This document shows positions 1 to 12,861 of a stretch of DNA of 64,000 nucleotides, piece after piece (within the stretch, counting starts at the first letter, position 1; each line of letters begins with the position of its first letter). Below the pieces are notes generated by a model. The model searched no databases, was not told where the DNA came from, and saw nothing but the letters and a program-made list of their open reading frames with translations. The translations under genes were made by a program, and so were the position numbers. The stretch is from Pandoraea fibrosis (GTDB lineage Bacteria; Pseudomonadota; Gammaproteobacteria; Burkholderiales; Burkholderiaceae): the NCBI RefSeq assembly GCF_000807775.2, contig NZ_CP047385.1, forward strand, positions 4,216,001-4,280,000, written 5' to 3'.

Positions 1-600
1 ATAGTCATACGCATCGCCCAGGGTTTTCAGATGCGCCGCAAGCAGCGAGAAGTGATACGCCTCCTCCGCGGCGACCTTCAGCCAGTCGTCGTAATACTCG
101 GCGGGCAGGCCGTCGAAGCGCCACAGGGCGTCGAGCGCAAGATTGATCGCGTTGAATTCGATATGGGCAAGGGCGTGCAGCAACGCGGCACGCCCTTCCA
201 CCGACGTGACGGCACGGTGCTTCAGCTCGCGCGGGGAAACCAACCGAGGGCGTGCCGGGCGGCCCGGAATGGCGGCGTCGCACCCTTGCGCCCCGCTCAC
301 GCCTTCCTGCGAACCGGCTGAATCCGCAGTTTCAGGCGCCTCGGCCGCCCCGCCCGCTTCAACGACATCGAAGCGGCGCTCCGGATACCAGCGCGCCGTA
401 CCGTCGCGCACCGCATCGCGCAGTGCCGTGACGCCCGCGGCCTTCTCGTAGGGATCGCACAGCCGCAGCAAGGCGAGCGCGTGCTCACGGGCGCAGCCGG
501 ACACGGCGCCAGCATGGTCGCTCCGGGAGCGATCGGGGAAATTGCCGGAGACGGCGTTGCAGGCGGCATCGCCGCCGGGCGCGGGAGTGAAATCGGCCAT
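1..600 (-). CDS. DUF455 family ferritin-like protein (3' end cut by window edge)
   Basis: An open frame starts at the ATG at 600 and runs 200 codons without a stop to the left edge, so the C-terminus is missing. The visible part ends in a helix-rich stretch with HIEFNAINLALDALWRF followed by EEAYHFSLL, an E..H pattern of a di-iron ferritin-like four-helix bundle. This matches the DUF455 (COG2833) family, whose biochemical role is not settled. The first 110 residues are Ala/Gly-rich and poorly conserved in feel. It is divergent from the carbonic anhydrase gene, with only 49 bp between the starts. Family call is from pattern recognition, and iron binding is inferred. Confidence 0.8.
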   Translation of the reverse strand, partial: MADFTPAPGGDAACNAVSGNFPDRSRSDHAGAVSGCAREHALALLRLCDPYEKAAGVTALRDAVRDGTARWYPERRFDVVEAGGAAEAPETADSAGSQEGVSGAQGCDAAIPGRPARPRLVSPRELKHRAVTSVEGRAALLHALAHIEFNAINLALDALWRFDGLPAEYYDDWLKVAAEEAYHFSLLAAHLKTLGDAYDY

Positions 601-649
601 GACGTTACAATAGCTATTTCGTCGATTTTAACCGCGAACCGAAGCCGCT

Positions 650-1174
650 ATGCCGATCTATAAACTTGGAGACAAGACCCCGCAGATCCACGAGAGTGCT
701 TTCGTGGCCGACACTGCCACCATCATCGGCGAGGTGATTCTCGCTGAAAACAGCAGCGTGTGGCCGGGGGTGGCGATTCGCGGCGACAACGAGCCGATCA
801 AGGTCGGCGTGGGCACCAACGTGCAGGAGGGTGCCGTCCTGCATGCCGATCCGGGCTATCCGCTCACGCTGGCCAATGGCGTGAGCGTCGGCCATCAGGC
901 GATGCTGCACGGCTGCACGGTGGGTGAAAACTCGCTGATCGGCATTCAGGCGGTGCTGCTCAATGGCGCGGTCATCGGCCGCGACAGTCTGGTCGGCGCA
1001 GGGGCGCTGGTCACCGAACGCAAGACGTTCCCCGACCGCTCTCTGATTCTGGGCGTGCCCGCCAAGGTCGTGCGCGAGCTGACCGACGAGGAAGTCGCCA
1101 ACCTCAAACGTAACGCGGACGTCTACGCGACGCGGCGTCAGGTCTTCAAGGAACAACTGGTGCGCATCGGCTGA
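650..1174 (+). CDS. gamma-class carbonic anhydrase family protein
   Basis: A 174-residue left-handed beta-helix protein of the gamma carbonic anhydrase/YrdA-PaaY group. Hexapeptide-repeat sequence fills most of the chain. Three histidines placed as expected for the zinc site are visible at residues 65, 82 and 87 (LHADPGYP and VGHQAMLHGC). Family members catalyse or resemble CO2/bicarbonate interconversion, and many bacterial paralogues have low or unproven activity. It is cytosolic with no signal peptide. The ATG at 650 gives the usual family N-terminus (MPIYKLGDKTPQI). It stands alone ahead of hslO. The fold is secure; the enzymatic activity is an inference. Confidence 0.93.
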   Translation: MPIYKLGDKTPQIHESAFVADTATIIGEVILAENSSVWPGVAIRGDNEPIKVGVGTNVQEGAVLHADPGYPLTLANGVSVGHQAMLHGCTVGENSLIGIQAVLLNGAVIGRDSLVGAGALVTERKTFPDRSLILGVPAKVVRELTDEEVANLKRNADVYATRRQVFKEQLVRIG

Positions 1175-1386
1175 GCGAACCACCGGCCGCAGCCCGCGCT
1201 GACAACCCGGCGCGCAGGCCTGCGCTTGCCGGCGAGTTGAAAATGCGGTGCGCGCCCCCAGATAACGCAACATTGACGCGCCAATCACCGGCTGTTGTGC
1301 GAAATCGGGTCCGTTCGTGCGGGTTTCATTCCCGCCCATCGCCCGCCCCACAGACGGCCGTTGCCGCATTTTTCAGGAATTCAACC

Positions 1387-2322
1387 GTGTCCGATCAACT
1401 TCAGAAATTCATGTTCGACGCCGCCCCGGTGCGCGGCGAGTACGTCAGCCTCGACGCCACCTGGCGTGCGGTGCTGGAACGTCACGACTACCCGCTGCCG
1501 GTGCGTCACCTGCTCGGCGAAATGATGGCCGCTGCGGCCCTCCTCACCGCCAACGTGAAGTTCGACGGCGCGCTGATTCTGCAATTGCACGGCGACGGCC
1601 CCGTCACCATGATCGTGGTCGAATGCAACGCCGACCTGACGATGCGTGCAACGGCGAAGTACAGCGGCGAGATTCCCGAGGATGCGACGCTCAAGTCGCT
1701 CGTCAACGTCAACGGCCGCGCGCACTTCGCCATCACGCTCGACCCGCGCGTCAAGCAACCGGGCCAGCAACCCTATCAGGGCATCGTGCCGCTGTCGGAC
1801 GAGCATGGCCCCCTGCCGGACATGGCGTCGGTGCTCGAGCACTACATGCACCATTCGGAGCAGCTCGACACGCGCCTCTGGCTGGCGTCGGACGAGAATC
1901 ATGCCGTCGGCATCCTGCTGCAGAAGCTGCCCGGTCACGGGGGCACGGCAGGCGCCGGTGCAGAGCGTGCGCCCGAACTGGACGAAGACACGTGGAATCG
2001 CGTCTGCCAACTCGGCAACACGCTCAAGCGCGACGAAATGCTGAGCACCGACCGGGAAACACTGCTGCATCGTCTGTTCTGGGAAGAGACCGTGCGCGTG
2101 TTCGAGCCGCAGGTCACGGCGTTCCGTTGCACCTGTTCGCGCGAGCGGGTCGCCAACATGCTGCGCACGCTCGGCGAAGCGGAAGTCATGAGCGTGTTCG
2201 ACGAGCGTCCGAACGTTGAAGTGGCTTGCGAGTTCTGCCGTCAGACCTATCATTTCGACAAGGTGGACGCGGCGCAGCTCTTCGCCGAGCAGTCGCACGC
2301 GGCACCGTCCGGCCAGCACTGA
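1387..2322 (+). CDS. hslO: Hsp33 redox-regulated molecular chaperone
   Basis: A 311-residue cytosolic holdase that is activated by oxidation and protects unfolding proteins during oxidative and heat stress. The C-terminal zinc redox switch is complete: CxC at residues 248 and 250 (FRCTCSRERV) and CxxC at 281 and 284 (CEFC), which fits the family spacing. The N-terminal substrate-binding domain is also intact. The frame is open for another 50 codons upstream, but the GTG at 1387 gives the family N-terminus (SDQLQKFMFD). The upstream extension has no similarity I recognise. A perfect hairpin lies 60 bp after the stop. Confidence 0.95.
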   Translation: MSDQLQKFMFDAAPVRGEYVSLDATWRAVLERHDYPLPVRHLLGEMMAAAALLTANVKFDGALILQLHGDGPVTMIVVECNADLTMRATAKYSGEIPEDATLKSLVNVNGRAHFAITLDPRVKQPGQQPYQGIVPLSDEHGPLPDMASVLEHYMHHSEQLDTRLWLASDENHAVGILLQKLPGHGGTAGAGAERAPELDEDTWNRVCQLGNTLKRDEMLSTDRETLLHRLFWEETVRVFEPQVTAFRCTCSRERVANMLRTLGEAEVMSVFDERPNVEVACEFCRQTYHFDKVDAAQLFAEQSHAAPSGQH

Positions 2323-2384
2323 TGGACGCCAGGATTTACCGGCGCGCGGAACGCCCCGCGTCGCGGTGAATCTCACGTCGGATA

Positions 2385-2411
2385 GGGCGTAAGGCCTCAG
2401 GCCTTACGCCC
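2385..2411. terminator. perfect 12-bp hairpin with 3-nt loop after hslO
   Basis: GGGCGTAAGGCC at 2385-2396 pairs without mismatch to GGCCTTACGCCC at 2400-2411 across the loop TCA. No T-tract follows on either strand, so a standard intrinsic terminator is not certain. It lies between hslO and the lipoprotein gene and could also be a transcript-stabilising stem. Confidence 0.55.
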
Positions 2412-2438
2412 ACGCTGCCAACCCACGGGGATTCGTTC

Positions 2439-2864
2439 ATGTCGCGACTCACTCCCAATACCCACGCCGCCGGCTCGCTACACGCCCGGAGAATTCGTTC
2501 TGTTCGTGCAGTCGTCGGGGCAAGCAGCGCCCTGCTGCTGGCGCTGGTCGCCGGCTGCGCACAACTCCAGATTCCCCCGCCCGACGCGCCCGCCGCCCGA
2601 CTTCCGCAGGCGCCAGACGCCCCGGCCATGACCGACGCGCAGAAGCAAGACTTGACGCGACTAAACCAGCGCATCTACGACGAGCAGGAAACGACCATCG
2701 AGCGCGAGCGTGCGCAGCGCGCACTCGACGACGCCCTGCGCAGCTACAACAGCAATGCTTATTTCTACGGTGGCTGGGGAAGTCCAGGGTGGTACGGCCC
2801 GGGTTGGTATGGGCCAGGTGGGTACGGACCCCGCTCGTCGGTTGGCATTGGCTTCGGCTTCTGA
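2439..2864 (+). CDS. putative small lipoprotein with Tyr/Gly/Pro-rich tail
   Basis: A 141-residue protein with a long basic N-terminus, a hydrophobic core (ALLLALVAGC) and a lipobox-like LVAGC near residue 41. The leader is longer than usual, and internal ATG codons could shorten it. After the cysteine come a Pro/Ala linker and a charged helical stretch (about residues 60-105, QKQDLTRLNQRIYDEQ). The C-terminal tail has repeated WYGPG units (PGWYGPGWYGPGGYGP). The probable location is outer membrane or periplasm. I do not recognise a functional family. It is followed directly by a bidirectional terminator shared with the convergent ftsB. Confidence 0.75.
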   Translation: MSRLTPNTHAAGSLHARRIRSVRAVVGASSALLLALVAGCAQLQIPPPDAPAARLPQAPDAPAMTDAQKQDLTRLNQRIYDEQETTIERERAQRALDDALRSYNSNAYFYGGWGSPGWYGPGWYGPGGYGPRSSVGIGFGF

Positions 2865-2884
2865 CCGGTCGGGCGAGATGGAAT

Positions 2885-2920
2885 AAAAAAGGCGTTCCCG
2901 AGGGAACGCCTTTTCGTTTT
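2885..2920. terminator. bidirectional intrinsic terminator between lipoprotein gene and ftsB
   Basis: GGCGTTCC at 2891-2898 pairs with GGAACGCC at 2903-2910. The stem is flanked by an A-tract (2885-2890) and a T-rich tract (2911-2920), so it can work for both converging genes. Confidence 0.88.
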
Positions 2921-2947
2921 ACCGTCTGCGTGCCATGCCAACGGCGA

Positions 2948-3379
2948 TCAGTGATGCTGAGTCTTGTGCGCCGATTGGGCTTTGCCCTTCGCCTGGGACG
3001 AGGGTGTAGCGGCCGGCGGCGCGGCCGCGACCGACTTGTGCGCGGGCTCGGTCGACGACACGCGCGGCGCGTCTGCGCCGGATGCCGCCTGCGGCCCCCC
3101 GGTGCCGTCCGGTGCGACGAACTGCACGAACACTTCGCCGTCCTTGACCATGCCCAGCTCGAAACGAGCGCGTTCCTCGATCGCCGCCGTGCCTTCCTGC
3201 AGATCCTGCACTTCGCCGGCAAGGCGATCGTTACGTTCCTTCAACTGCTCGTTCTTCTGCTGTTCGGCGCTCAACTCGTCGCGCAGTTCGTGCACGTACA
3301 ACCAACCACCGTGGCCGAACCAGAGCGGATACTGGATCGCTAACAGAAGCAGCACCAGTACCAAGGTCACCATTCGCAT
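2948..3379 (-). CDS. ftsB: cell division protein FtsB
   Basis: A 143-residue bitopic inner-membrane protein of the FtsQLB divisome subcomplex. One transmembrane segment ([17 protein letters not shown]) comes first, then a periplasmic coiled coil rich in Glu/Gln/Lys/Leu (about residues 30-65), then the conserved [16 protein letters not shown] motif. The C-terminal 45 residues are Ala/Pro/Ser-rich and extend past the usual family length of about 100. I chose the ATG at 3379; an in-frame TTG at 3394 would add five residues. It follows eno, a common arrangement in beta- and gammaproteobacteria. Confidence 0.93.
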   Translation of the reverse strand: MRMVTLVLVLLLLAIQYPLWFGHGGWLYVHELRDELSAEQQKNEQLKERNDRLAGEVQDLQEGTAAIEERARFELGMVKDGEVFVQFVAPDGTGGPQAASGADAPRVSSTEPAHKSVAAAPPAATPSSQAKGKAQSAHKTQHH

Positions 3380-3452
3380 GCTTTCGCCTGGCAAGAATTC
3401 CGGGAAGTGTGTCTCGACCGGCGTCGCGACTCAGTTTCCCGGGGAAACGGAA

Positions 3453-5124
<1,672 letters not shown>

Positions 5125-5979
5125 TCAGTTGAAATTATTTTCCAGAAAATCACCCTGCTTCACCGCCGCGTCAATGGTCTTGAGCGTGGTGAGCAGTTCG
5201 CGCATGCGCCCGAGCGGCACGGCGTTCGGGCCGTCCGACAATGCGCAGGCCGGGTCCGGGTGAGTCTCCATGAACAAGCCCGACACACCCACGGCCACGG
5301 CGGCACGCGAGAGCACCGGCACGAACTCGCGCTGACCGCCCGAGCTAGTTCCCTGACCGCCCGGCAGTTGCACCGAGTGAGTCGCGTCGAACACGACCGG
5401 CGCACCGGTCTCGCGCATGATCGCCAGCGAGCGCATGTCCGAGACCAGATTGTTATAGCCGAACGAGACGCCCCGCTCGCACGCCATGAAAACGTCGTCG
5501 GGCAGACCGGCTTCGCGCGCGGCGTCGCGGGCCTTGTCGATGACGTTGATCATGTCGTGCGGTGCGAGAAACTGCCCCTTCTTGATATTCACCGGCTTGC
5601 CCGACTGGGCGCAGGCACGGATGAAATCGGTCTGACGACACAGGAACGCGGGCGTTTGCAGCACGTCGACGATGGGCGCGGCCACTGCCACGTCCTCTTC
5701 GGTATGCACGTCGGTCAACACCGGCACGCCGAGTTGGCGGCGCACTTCCTCGAGAATCTTCAGGCCAGCCTCACGACCCGGGCCGCGAAACGACTTGCCC
5801 GAGCTGCGATTCGCCTTGTCGAACGACGACTTGTAAATGAACGGGATGCCGAGTGCGCTCGTGATTTCCTTGAGCTGCCCTGCGACGTCGATGGTCATTT
5901 GCTCCGACTCGACAACGCAGGTGCCTGCGATCAGGAAAAACGGCTTATCCAGGCCAACCTCGAAACCGCACAGTTTCAT
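5125..5979 (-). CDS. kdsA: 3-deoxy-8-phosphooctulonate synthase (KDO8P synthase)
   Basis: A 284-residue cytosolic enzyme condensing phosphoenolpyruvate with arabinose 5-phosphate to make KDO 8-phosphate, for the inner core of lipopolysaccharide. Family segments are clear: [12 protein letters not shown], the SFDKANRSS loop, [31 protein letters not shown] and [13 protein letters not shown]. The segment [14 protein letters not shown] and the missing cysteine in AGTCV-type alignments were not used to class metal dependence. It is 36 bp downstream of pyrG on the same strand and probably cotranscribed with it. Confidence 0.98.
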   Translation of the reverse strand: MKLCGFEVGLDKPFFLIAGTCVVESEQMTIDVAGQLKEITSALGIPFIYKSSFDKANRSSGKSFRGPGREAGLKILEEVRRQLGVPVLTDVHTEEDVAVAAPIVDVLQTPAFLCRQTDFIRACAQSGKPVNIKKGQFLAPHDMINVIDKARDAAREAGLPDDVFMACERGVSFGYNNLVSDMRSLAIMRETGAPVVFDATHSVQLPGGQGTSSGGQREFVPVLSRAAVAVGVSGLFMETHPDPACALSDGPNAVPLGRMRELLTTLKTIDAAVKQGDFLENNFN

Positions 5980-6015
5980 GGGAACTCCTTGTCTCTCGCT
6001 CGCGGCGGCTCAGTC

Positions 6016-7821
<1,806 letters not shown>

Positions 7822-7853
7822 CTACCCCGGCACGCGGGCGGGCCGCGCAAACA

Positions 7854-8684
7854 TCATGCAGCAAGCGGGCGGCGATGCTCGCCGCGCAGCTCCGCGAGCA
7901 TGTCCCGCACAGCGGCGGCCGTCTCCAACGGACGCTCCATCGGGAAGAGATGGGTGCCGGGAACATAACGCAAGTGGGTGCCCACGATGCGGCGCGTCGC
8001 GCCGATGCCCGCCTGGCGCAACTCGCGCGATTCGGTACCCGCCAGAAAGCCCACCGGCACCGGCACGCCGCGCAATGCCCGAACGGCGAGCAGCGGCGGC
8101 AGCGTCAGGTAGATCCGGTATTCGATTTCACGAGCAAAGGCCAGGCGCCGGGCCTCGCCGTCGCCCGTCGGCAACGTGCCGCAGTCGATATAGTCGCGCA
8201 GCACGTCGGGGTCCCAACTGGCGAACGCGGGTTTGCTGGCGAAATGCTGCCACGCCGCCTCCCAGTCAGGCCAGCGATCGCGACGTCGCTTGGTCACACC
8301 GGCAGGCGAGAGCCGTTCGTAGAGCCCGGTGAGCAGCCCCAGACGCAGCATCTGCGTGCGCCAGCCCGGCGTGACGATCGGAGAATCGATCATCACCACA
8401 CCGCGCACGCACTGAGGCGCCTTGAGCGCCGCCATGAGGCTCAGAAAACCGCCGAGCGAATGCCCGACGAGCCAGACCGGTTCCCCGTGATACTGGCGCA
8501 CGAGCGTGTCGACCAGTTCGTTGCGCAAGTAGCGCCAGCCGGGAGTGACGGGGTAGCGCGGATCGTGACCGATACGGTCGATGGCGCGTACATCGTACTC
8601 GTCGGCCAACGCACCGAGCATCTTGCGATAGACACCCGCAGGAAAACCATTGCCGTGCGAAAAATGGATGATGTCTCTTGTCAT
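7854..8684 (-). CDS. alpha/beta hydrolase family protein
   Basis: A 276-residue alpha/beta-hydrolase fold protein. The nucleophile elbow GHSLGG (in VWLVGHSLGGFLSL) carries the presumed catalytic serine, and the N-terminal HGNGFPAGVY matches the oxyanion-hole HG strand. A late His is in VPGTHLFPMERP, and an Asp is likely before it. There is no signal peptide, so it is probably cytosolic. The substrate cannot be named. The start chosen is the ATG at 8684 (MTRDIIHFSHGNG); the frame stays open further upstream, but that stretch reads as noncoding and would overlap comEC. Confidence 0.85.
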   Translation of the reverse strand: MTRDIIHFSHGNGFPAGVYRKMLGALADEYDVRAIDRIGHDPRYPVTPGWRYLRNELVDTLVRQYHGEPVWLVGHSLGGFLSLMAALKAPQCVRGVVMIDSPIVTPGWRTQMLRLGLLTGLYERLSPAGVTKRRRDRWPDWEAAWQHFASKPAFASWDPDVLRDYIDCGTLPTGDGEARRLAFAREIEYRIYLTLPPLLAVRALRGVPVPVGFLAGTESRELRQAGIGATRRIVGTHLRYVPGTHLFPMERPLETAAAVRDMLAELRGEHRRPLAA

Positions 8685-8922
8685 GGAATGCTTTATGTTG
8701 CCGGGTCGTCCCGGCGGGCGTTTTGCCGATGCGCCCCGGAGCGCCATGCTCGCCGCTCCCTCACCCGGCCCGCGCCGTCCGGTCTCCCGGAGCAACGGCT
8801 GGAAGACGCGGTGGGAAGATCCGGCCGCGCGGCACTTGCCGGACCATTCTAGCGAACCGTCCGTCGAGTGCCGGTAGAGGTTTCCGTCGAATCTCGAAGG
8901 CCACGGCACTACGACGGCAGGT

Positions 8923-11757
8923 TCAGACATCGGCACCGCCGAGAGGCTCGCTGCCGATTTCCCCTACAGACACTGCATTTGGGGCATCCGGAGCATCGGC
9001 GGCACTTACCCTGCTCACGATGCCCGGCTCATCAGACTCGCCCGTTAAGGCAGCGTGCCAGTAGCGCCGGTAATCCGCACGATAGGACTGCACCTCGACC
9101 CCGTCTCTCGTGATCGAAAACCGGACGCCCCCATGCGCCACGGTTTGCCAGATGCGGGCACCGGCTGCCCGATAACGCGCGACGACGGCAGGCCTCGGGT
9201 GTCCAAACCGATTGCGGTAACCCGTTTGAAACACCGCGTGGTCCGGCGACACGGCGGCCACGAATGCCGCCGTCGAGGAGGTCAGGCTCCCGTGATGCGG
9301 CACGAGCAGAATGTCCGAGCGCAAACGCGCGCCGTATCGTGCCAGCATGGCGTGCTCCTGTGGCGCCTCGGCATCCGCCGCAAGTAGCGCGCTGTGCTTG
9401 CCGTTCGATACGCGCAGCACACAACTCACGCCGTTCGGCCCGATGCGCCCGTCCCAACCCTCGCGCAACGTCGCCGGGTCCGGGTGCAAGAAGCGGAACG
9501 TCACGCCGTCCCACGTCCACTGTTGCCCCGCTAGGCATGTCCGATGCGCCCCTGCGGCCCGGCGTACCCGATGCGTTGCCGGCAGCGAGGAAAATACCTG
9601 TGCGTGCGAATACGCCTTCAGTACGCTCAACGCCCCCCCAAAGTGATCGTCGTGGGCATGACTGACGACGAGCCGGTCGAGCCGTCCGACCCCATGCGCT
9701 CGCAAATAGGGCACGATCACGCGACGTCCTGCATCGCTGCGCCGGCCCAACGGCGGCCCGGCGTCAAAGAGCAGCGTGCGTGTTGCCGTTTCGACGAGCA
9801 CGGCGTTGCCTTGTCCGATATCGAGCATGGTGACGCGAAACCCCTCTGCCCCCGGGCGCGGCGACGACGCCAGCCAGGCCGGTGCCATCAACGCAAAGCC
9901 CGCAACGCGTATGCCGGCCCGCAAAACCGCGACCTTGCGCCATGCCACGGGCAGCGGCACAAGACACAGGATCACGCCGCCGACTGCCGCCAGTTGCACC
10001 CACCCCGGCGCCACAGCAGCACGCCACACCGACCAAGGCAATGCGGCGAGCATGCCAAGCCATTCCGCCAGCCAGACGACAACGCCATGCGCGAACGCCA
10101 GGGCCCAGTACGCCAACGTCGCGGGCAGAAGCAGACTCGCCAGCGCCAGTGGCGTCACGATCAATGTCATCACCGGGATGGCCACGGCATTCGCCAGCGG
10201 CCCCAGCAACGGCACGGCGCCGAACCATGCAAGCGTCAACGGCACCAGCCCGATCGTGACCGCATACTGGGCGCGCGCCGCTTGCCAGAGGACGGCATAT
10301 GGCATGGCTCTCTGCGCCGCCTTGCGCCATCGATCGCGACGTCTCGCCGCCAGAACCAGTGCAGCCACGGCACCGAACGAGAGCCACAAGCCCGGCGTGA
10401 CGACTGCCCACGGATCGAGCGTGACGATGACAGCCAACGCCCACATCAGCACGTAGGATGGCGCAGCAAATCGGCCGCTGAGCAGAGCCAGCACCACAAT
10501 CGCCACCATACCGACGGCTCGACGTACCGGCACGCCCCACCCCGCCACCGCGCCGTATGCCACGGCAGCAAGCAGACCGGCCACTGCTGCGGCCTTCGGC
10601 GCCGGCCACCACAGTGGCAAGCAGAATCGCCGGCCGCACGCCCGTCGCCAGAATGTTCCGACAACCGCCGCGAACACCCCCGCAACGAGCGAAACGTGCA
10701 GCCCCGAGATCGCCAGCAGATGGCTCACGCCGGTGTCGGCAAACACCTGCCAGTCGTCATCGGCAATGTCGCCGCGCTCTCCCAGCGCGAGCGCCATCAA
10801 CACGCCACCGTACCGTGCCGATGGCCCAAGCGCGGTGCGAAAATCGTCACGCAATCGCTCGCGCCAAGCGGCAAATCGATATCCCGGCATGGGCCCGGAT
10901 TGCACACGCCATGCGCCCCTTGCCGCCAGCGGCCGACGTGCGCCATCGGACGCGTGGACATATCCCGTCGCGCGGATGCCCCGGGCGAGTGCCATCAATT
11001 CGGCGTCGAATCCGTGCCAGTTCGCGAAACCTCTCGGCGGCTTCAGGCGCACGGGCAGCCGCCATCGTTCGCCGGCTCGCGGACGTCCGGCGCCCGATGG
11101 CACCTCGCTGCGGGGTAACAGACGTTGCGACTGCCCCGCGTCACGATTGCTTTTGCCCGGCTGACGACCGAAAGCGCGCCCCGGCCAAACCAATTCGATG
11201 TGCTTCGGCACATGCACCGCGCGGCACCCCGCCAAACCGCCTTCAGCGTGTCGTCGGCTGTCCCGCGCCGCTGGCCCAGCCTCCTGCACGTCCGGCGCGG
11301 GCACCACGCACTCGTCAGTCACGAGATATGCATGCTCCACATCGAATGCAAATCGCAGTCCGTCGCCCGTCGGCACGGGCAACGCCGCCACGGTGCCGAC
11401 CACCATCAGATCCTTCGCCTCAAGCCCGGCAGACAACCGATCGCTCAATCGCGCTTCCGCCCGAAACGCCGCCCACGAATACCCCAGCACACCCGCACAA
11501 AGCGCAAGCACCGTCACCGCGCACCGTTGACGCCATCCGGCGCCGGCAGATGCATCCCCTTGGTCAAGGTGAGCGCCGGCCCCCGCCGACGGGACCCCAG
11601 CGGCACGTCGGCTTCGCATCACTGCCCAGCAGATGCACGCCGCCAACACGCCCACGACAAGGCCTGTCGCCGCAGCCAACCATTTTTCCGCGGGAAGCGC
11701 CGACGCCTGTTGCAACCACCAGACACCTGCGACCCACGCAAGCAGCACCAGTCTCAT
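8923..11757 (-). CDS. comEC: ComEC/Rec2 DNA internalisation protein
   Basis: A 944-residue inner-membrane channel protein for uptake of single-stranded DNA in natural transformation. N-terminal membrane helices are followed by an OB-like soluble region, the Competence domain (helices from about residue 330, with DTGVSHLLAISGLHVSLVAG), and a C-terminal metallo-beta-lactamase-like domain from about residue 640. The latter has the HAHDDH motif near residue 700 and GNGVLVET-type strands. The protein is complete. It is flanked by TatD (minus strand, upstream), an order often seen with comEC. Whether the strain is competent cannot be judged from this window. Confidence 0.95.
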   Translation of the reverse strand: MRLVLLAWVAGVWWLQQASALPAEKWLAAATGLVVGVLAACICWAVMRSRRAAGVPSAGAGAHLDQGDASAGAGWRQRCAVTVLALCAGVLGYSWAAFRAEARLSDRLSAGLEAKDLMVVGTVAALPVPTGDGLRFAFDVEHAYLVTDECVVPAPDVQEAGPAARDSRRHAEGGLAGCRAVHVPKHIELVWPGRAFGRQPGKSNRDAGQSQRLLPRSEVPSGAGRPRAGERWRLPVRLKPPRGFANWHGFDAELMALARGIRATGYVHASDGARRPLAARGAWRVQSGPMPGYRFAAWRERLRDDFRTALGPSARYGGVLMALALGERGDIADDDWQVFADTGVSHLLAISGLHVSLVAGVFAAVVGTFWRRACGRRFCLPLWWPAPKAAAVAGLLAAVAYGAVAGWGVPVRRAVGMVAIVVLALLSGRFAAPSYVLMWALAVIVTLDPWAVVTPGLWLSFGAVAALVLAARRRDRWRKAAQRAMPYAVLWQAARAQYAVTIGLVPLTLAWFGAVPLLGPLANAVAIPVMTLIVTPLALASLLLPATLAYWALAFAHGVVVWLAEWLGMLAALPWSVWRAAVAPGWVQLAAVGGVILCLVPLPVAWRKVAVLRAGIRVAGFALMAPAWLASSPRPGAEGFRVTMLDIGQGNAVLVETATRTLLFDAGPPLGRRSDAGRRVIVPYLRAHGVGRLDRLVVSHAHDDHFGGALSVLKAYSHAQVFSSLPATHRVRRAAGAHRTCLAGQQWTWDGVTFRFLHPDPATLREGWDGRIGPNGVSCVLRVSNGKHSALLAADAEAPQEHAMLARYGARLRSDILLVPHHGSLTSSTAAFVAAVSPDHAVFQTGYRNRFGHPRPAVVARYRAAGARIWQTVAHGGVRFSITRDGVEVQSYRADYRRYWHAALTGESDEPGIVSRVSAADAPDAPNAVSVGEIGSEPLGGADV

Positions 11758-11801
11758 GACGTCTCCGCGTCATGTCTCAACCACCGCGCGACGCCACAGC
11801 G

Positions 11802-12650
11802 TCAGCGCGCAGGTTCGTTGGCGATCAGGGAAGTGACAACGGCAGGTCCGTCACCGGGCGTCATGGCCATGGCTCCCGGCAGTCGCGGCAACACCCGCCA
11901 CGCGTTGGCACACGTCGCCTGCGACAACGTGTCTGTCGACACGCCACGCAGCGCCGCCAGCACGCGCGCAATACGGGGAAGCTCCACCGGGCTGTTGCGC
12001 TCTTTGTAGCGCCATTCCGGCGCAATATCGGGCGCGTCGGTTTCAAGCACCAGTGCATCGAGCGGCATGTCCACCGCGAGGCGGCGAATCTGCAACGCAC
12101 GGTCGAACGTCATTTGCCCACCGAACCCGAGACAGAAGCCCCGCTCGACAAACATGTCCGCCTGCTGCCGACTGCCGTTGAAGGCGTGCGCGATGCCGCC
12201 GCGCGGCGTGAAGATGCGCAGTTGCTTGAGCAAAGCATCCTGCGAACGGCGCACATGGAGAATGACGGGCAGATCGAAATCGCGTGCGATCTTCAACTGC
12301 TCGACATAAAAGAACTGCTGACGCTCGGGGTCCAGCGTCCTGACGAAAAAATCCAGTCCGATTTCGCCAATGCCGACGAAACGCGGATCGCCCATCGCCC
12401 GTTCGACCGCACGACGCAACGTGACAATATCCTCGTCGCGCGCCCGTGGCGTGTACAACGGATGAATGCCCAGCGCATAGGCGCCGCCGGCGATGGCCCC
12501 TGCGGCAGCGCGCGCCGCATCGAATGTCTCGCATTCGACGGCGGGCACCACGAGCCCCGCCACGCCCGCAGCCGTGGCCTCGGCAATGACAGTTGCACGG
12601 TCGGCGTCGAACTCGGCCGCATCGAGATGGCAATGGGTATCGATCCACAT
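11802..12650 (-). CDS. TatD family metal-dependent hydrolase/DNase
   Basis: A 282-residue amidohydrolase-fold enzyme of the TatD family, which contains Mg-dependent 3'-5' DNA exonucleases. Metal ligands visible are the HCHLD motif at residues 6-10, the glutamate in GIGEIGLDFF, a histidine in PVILHVRRS, a histidine in GGIAHAFNGS and the aspartate in LETDAPDI. The start at 12650 (MWIDTHCHLD) fits the family; the open frame extends 22 codons upstream without support. It ends 44 bp before comEC on the same strand. Pairing of a nuclease with a DNA-uptake channel is suggestive only. Confidence 0.93.
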   Translation of the reverse strand: MWIDTHCHLDAAEFDADRATVIAEATAAGVAGLVVPAVECETFDAARAAAGAIAGGAYALGIHPLYTPRARDEDIVTLRRAVERAMGDPRFVGIGEIGLDFFVRTLDPERQQFFYVEQLKIARDFDLPVILHVRRSQDALLKQLRIFTPRGGIAHAFNGSRQQADMFVERGFCLGFGGQMTFDRALQIRRLAVDMPLDALVLETDAPDIAPEWRYKERNSPVELPRIARVLAALRGVSTDTLSQATCANAWRVLPRLPGAMAMTPGDGPAVVTSLIANEPAR

Positions 12651-12778
12651 GGTCAGGTGTCCTTGAGCGTCAATTCTACGATGACAAGACTCGCACGCCA
12701 TGCGGTCGATGACCATCGGACAACACCGCGTTACGGTCTAGGACGTTGCCGAAACTGACGCCACCCCGCCAACCGCCG

Positions 12779-12808
12779 AAAAGCAAAACGCCGGGGATGC
12801 CCCCGGCG
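12779..12808 (-). terminator. intrinsic terminator downstream of lolD
   Basis: CGCCGGGG (12789-12796) pairs with CCCCGGCG (12801-12808) around loop ATGC. On the minus strand the stem is followed by TTTTGCTTTT (12788 down to 12779), a proper U-tract for stopping the lolC-lolD transcript. Confidence 0.85.
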
Positions 12809-12861
12809 CTTCGCCAACATCGTCCAACATCGGCGGGCTGGTGCGCCCGCCCCCAGGGCAA

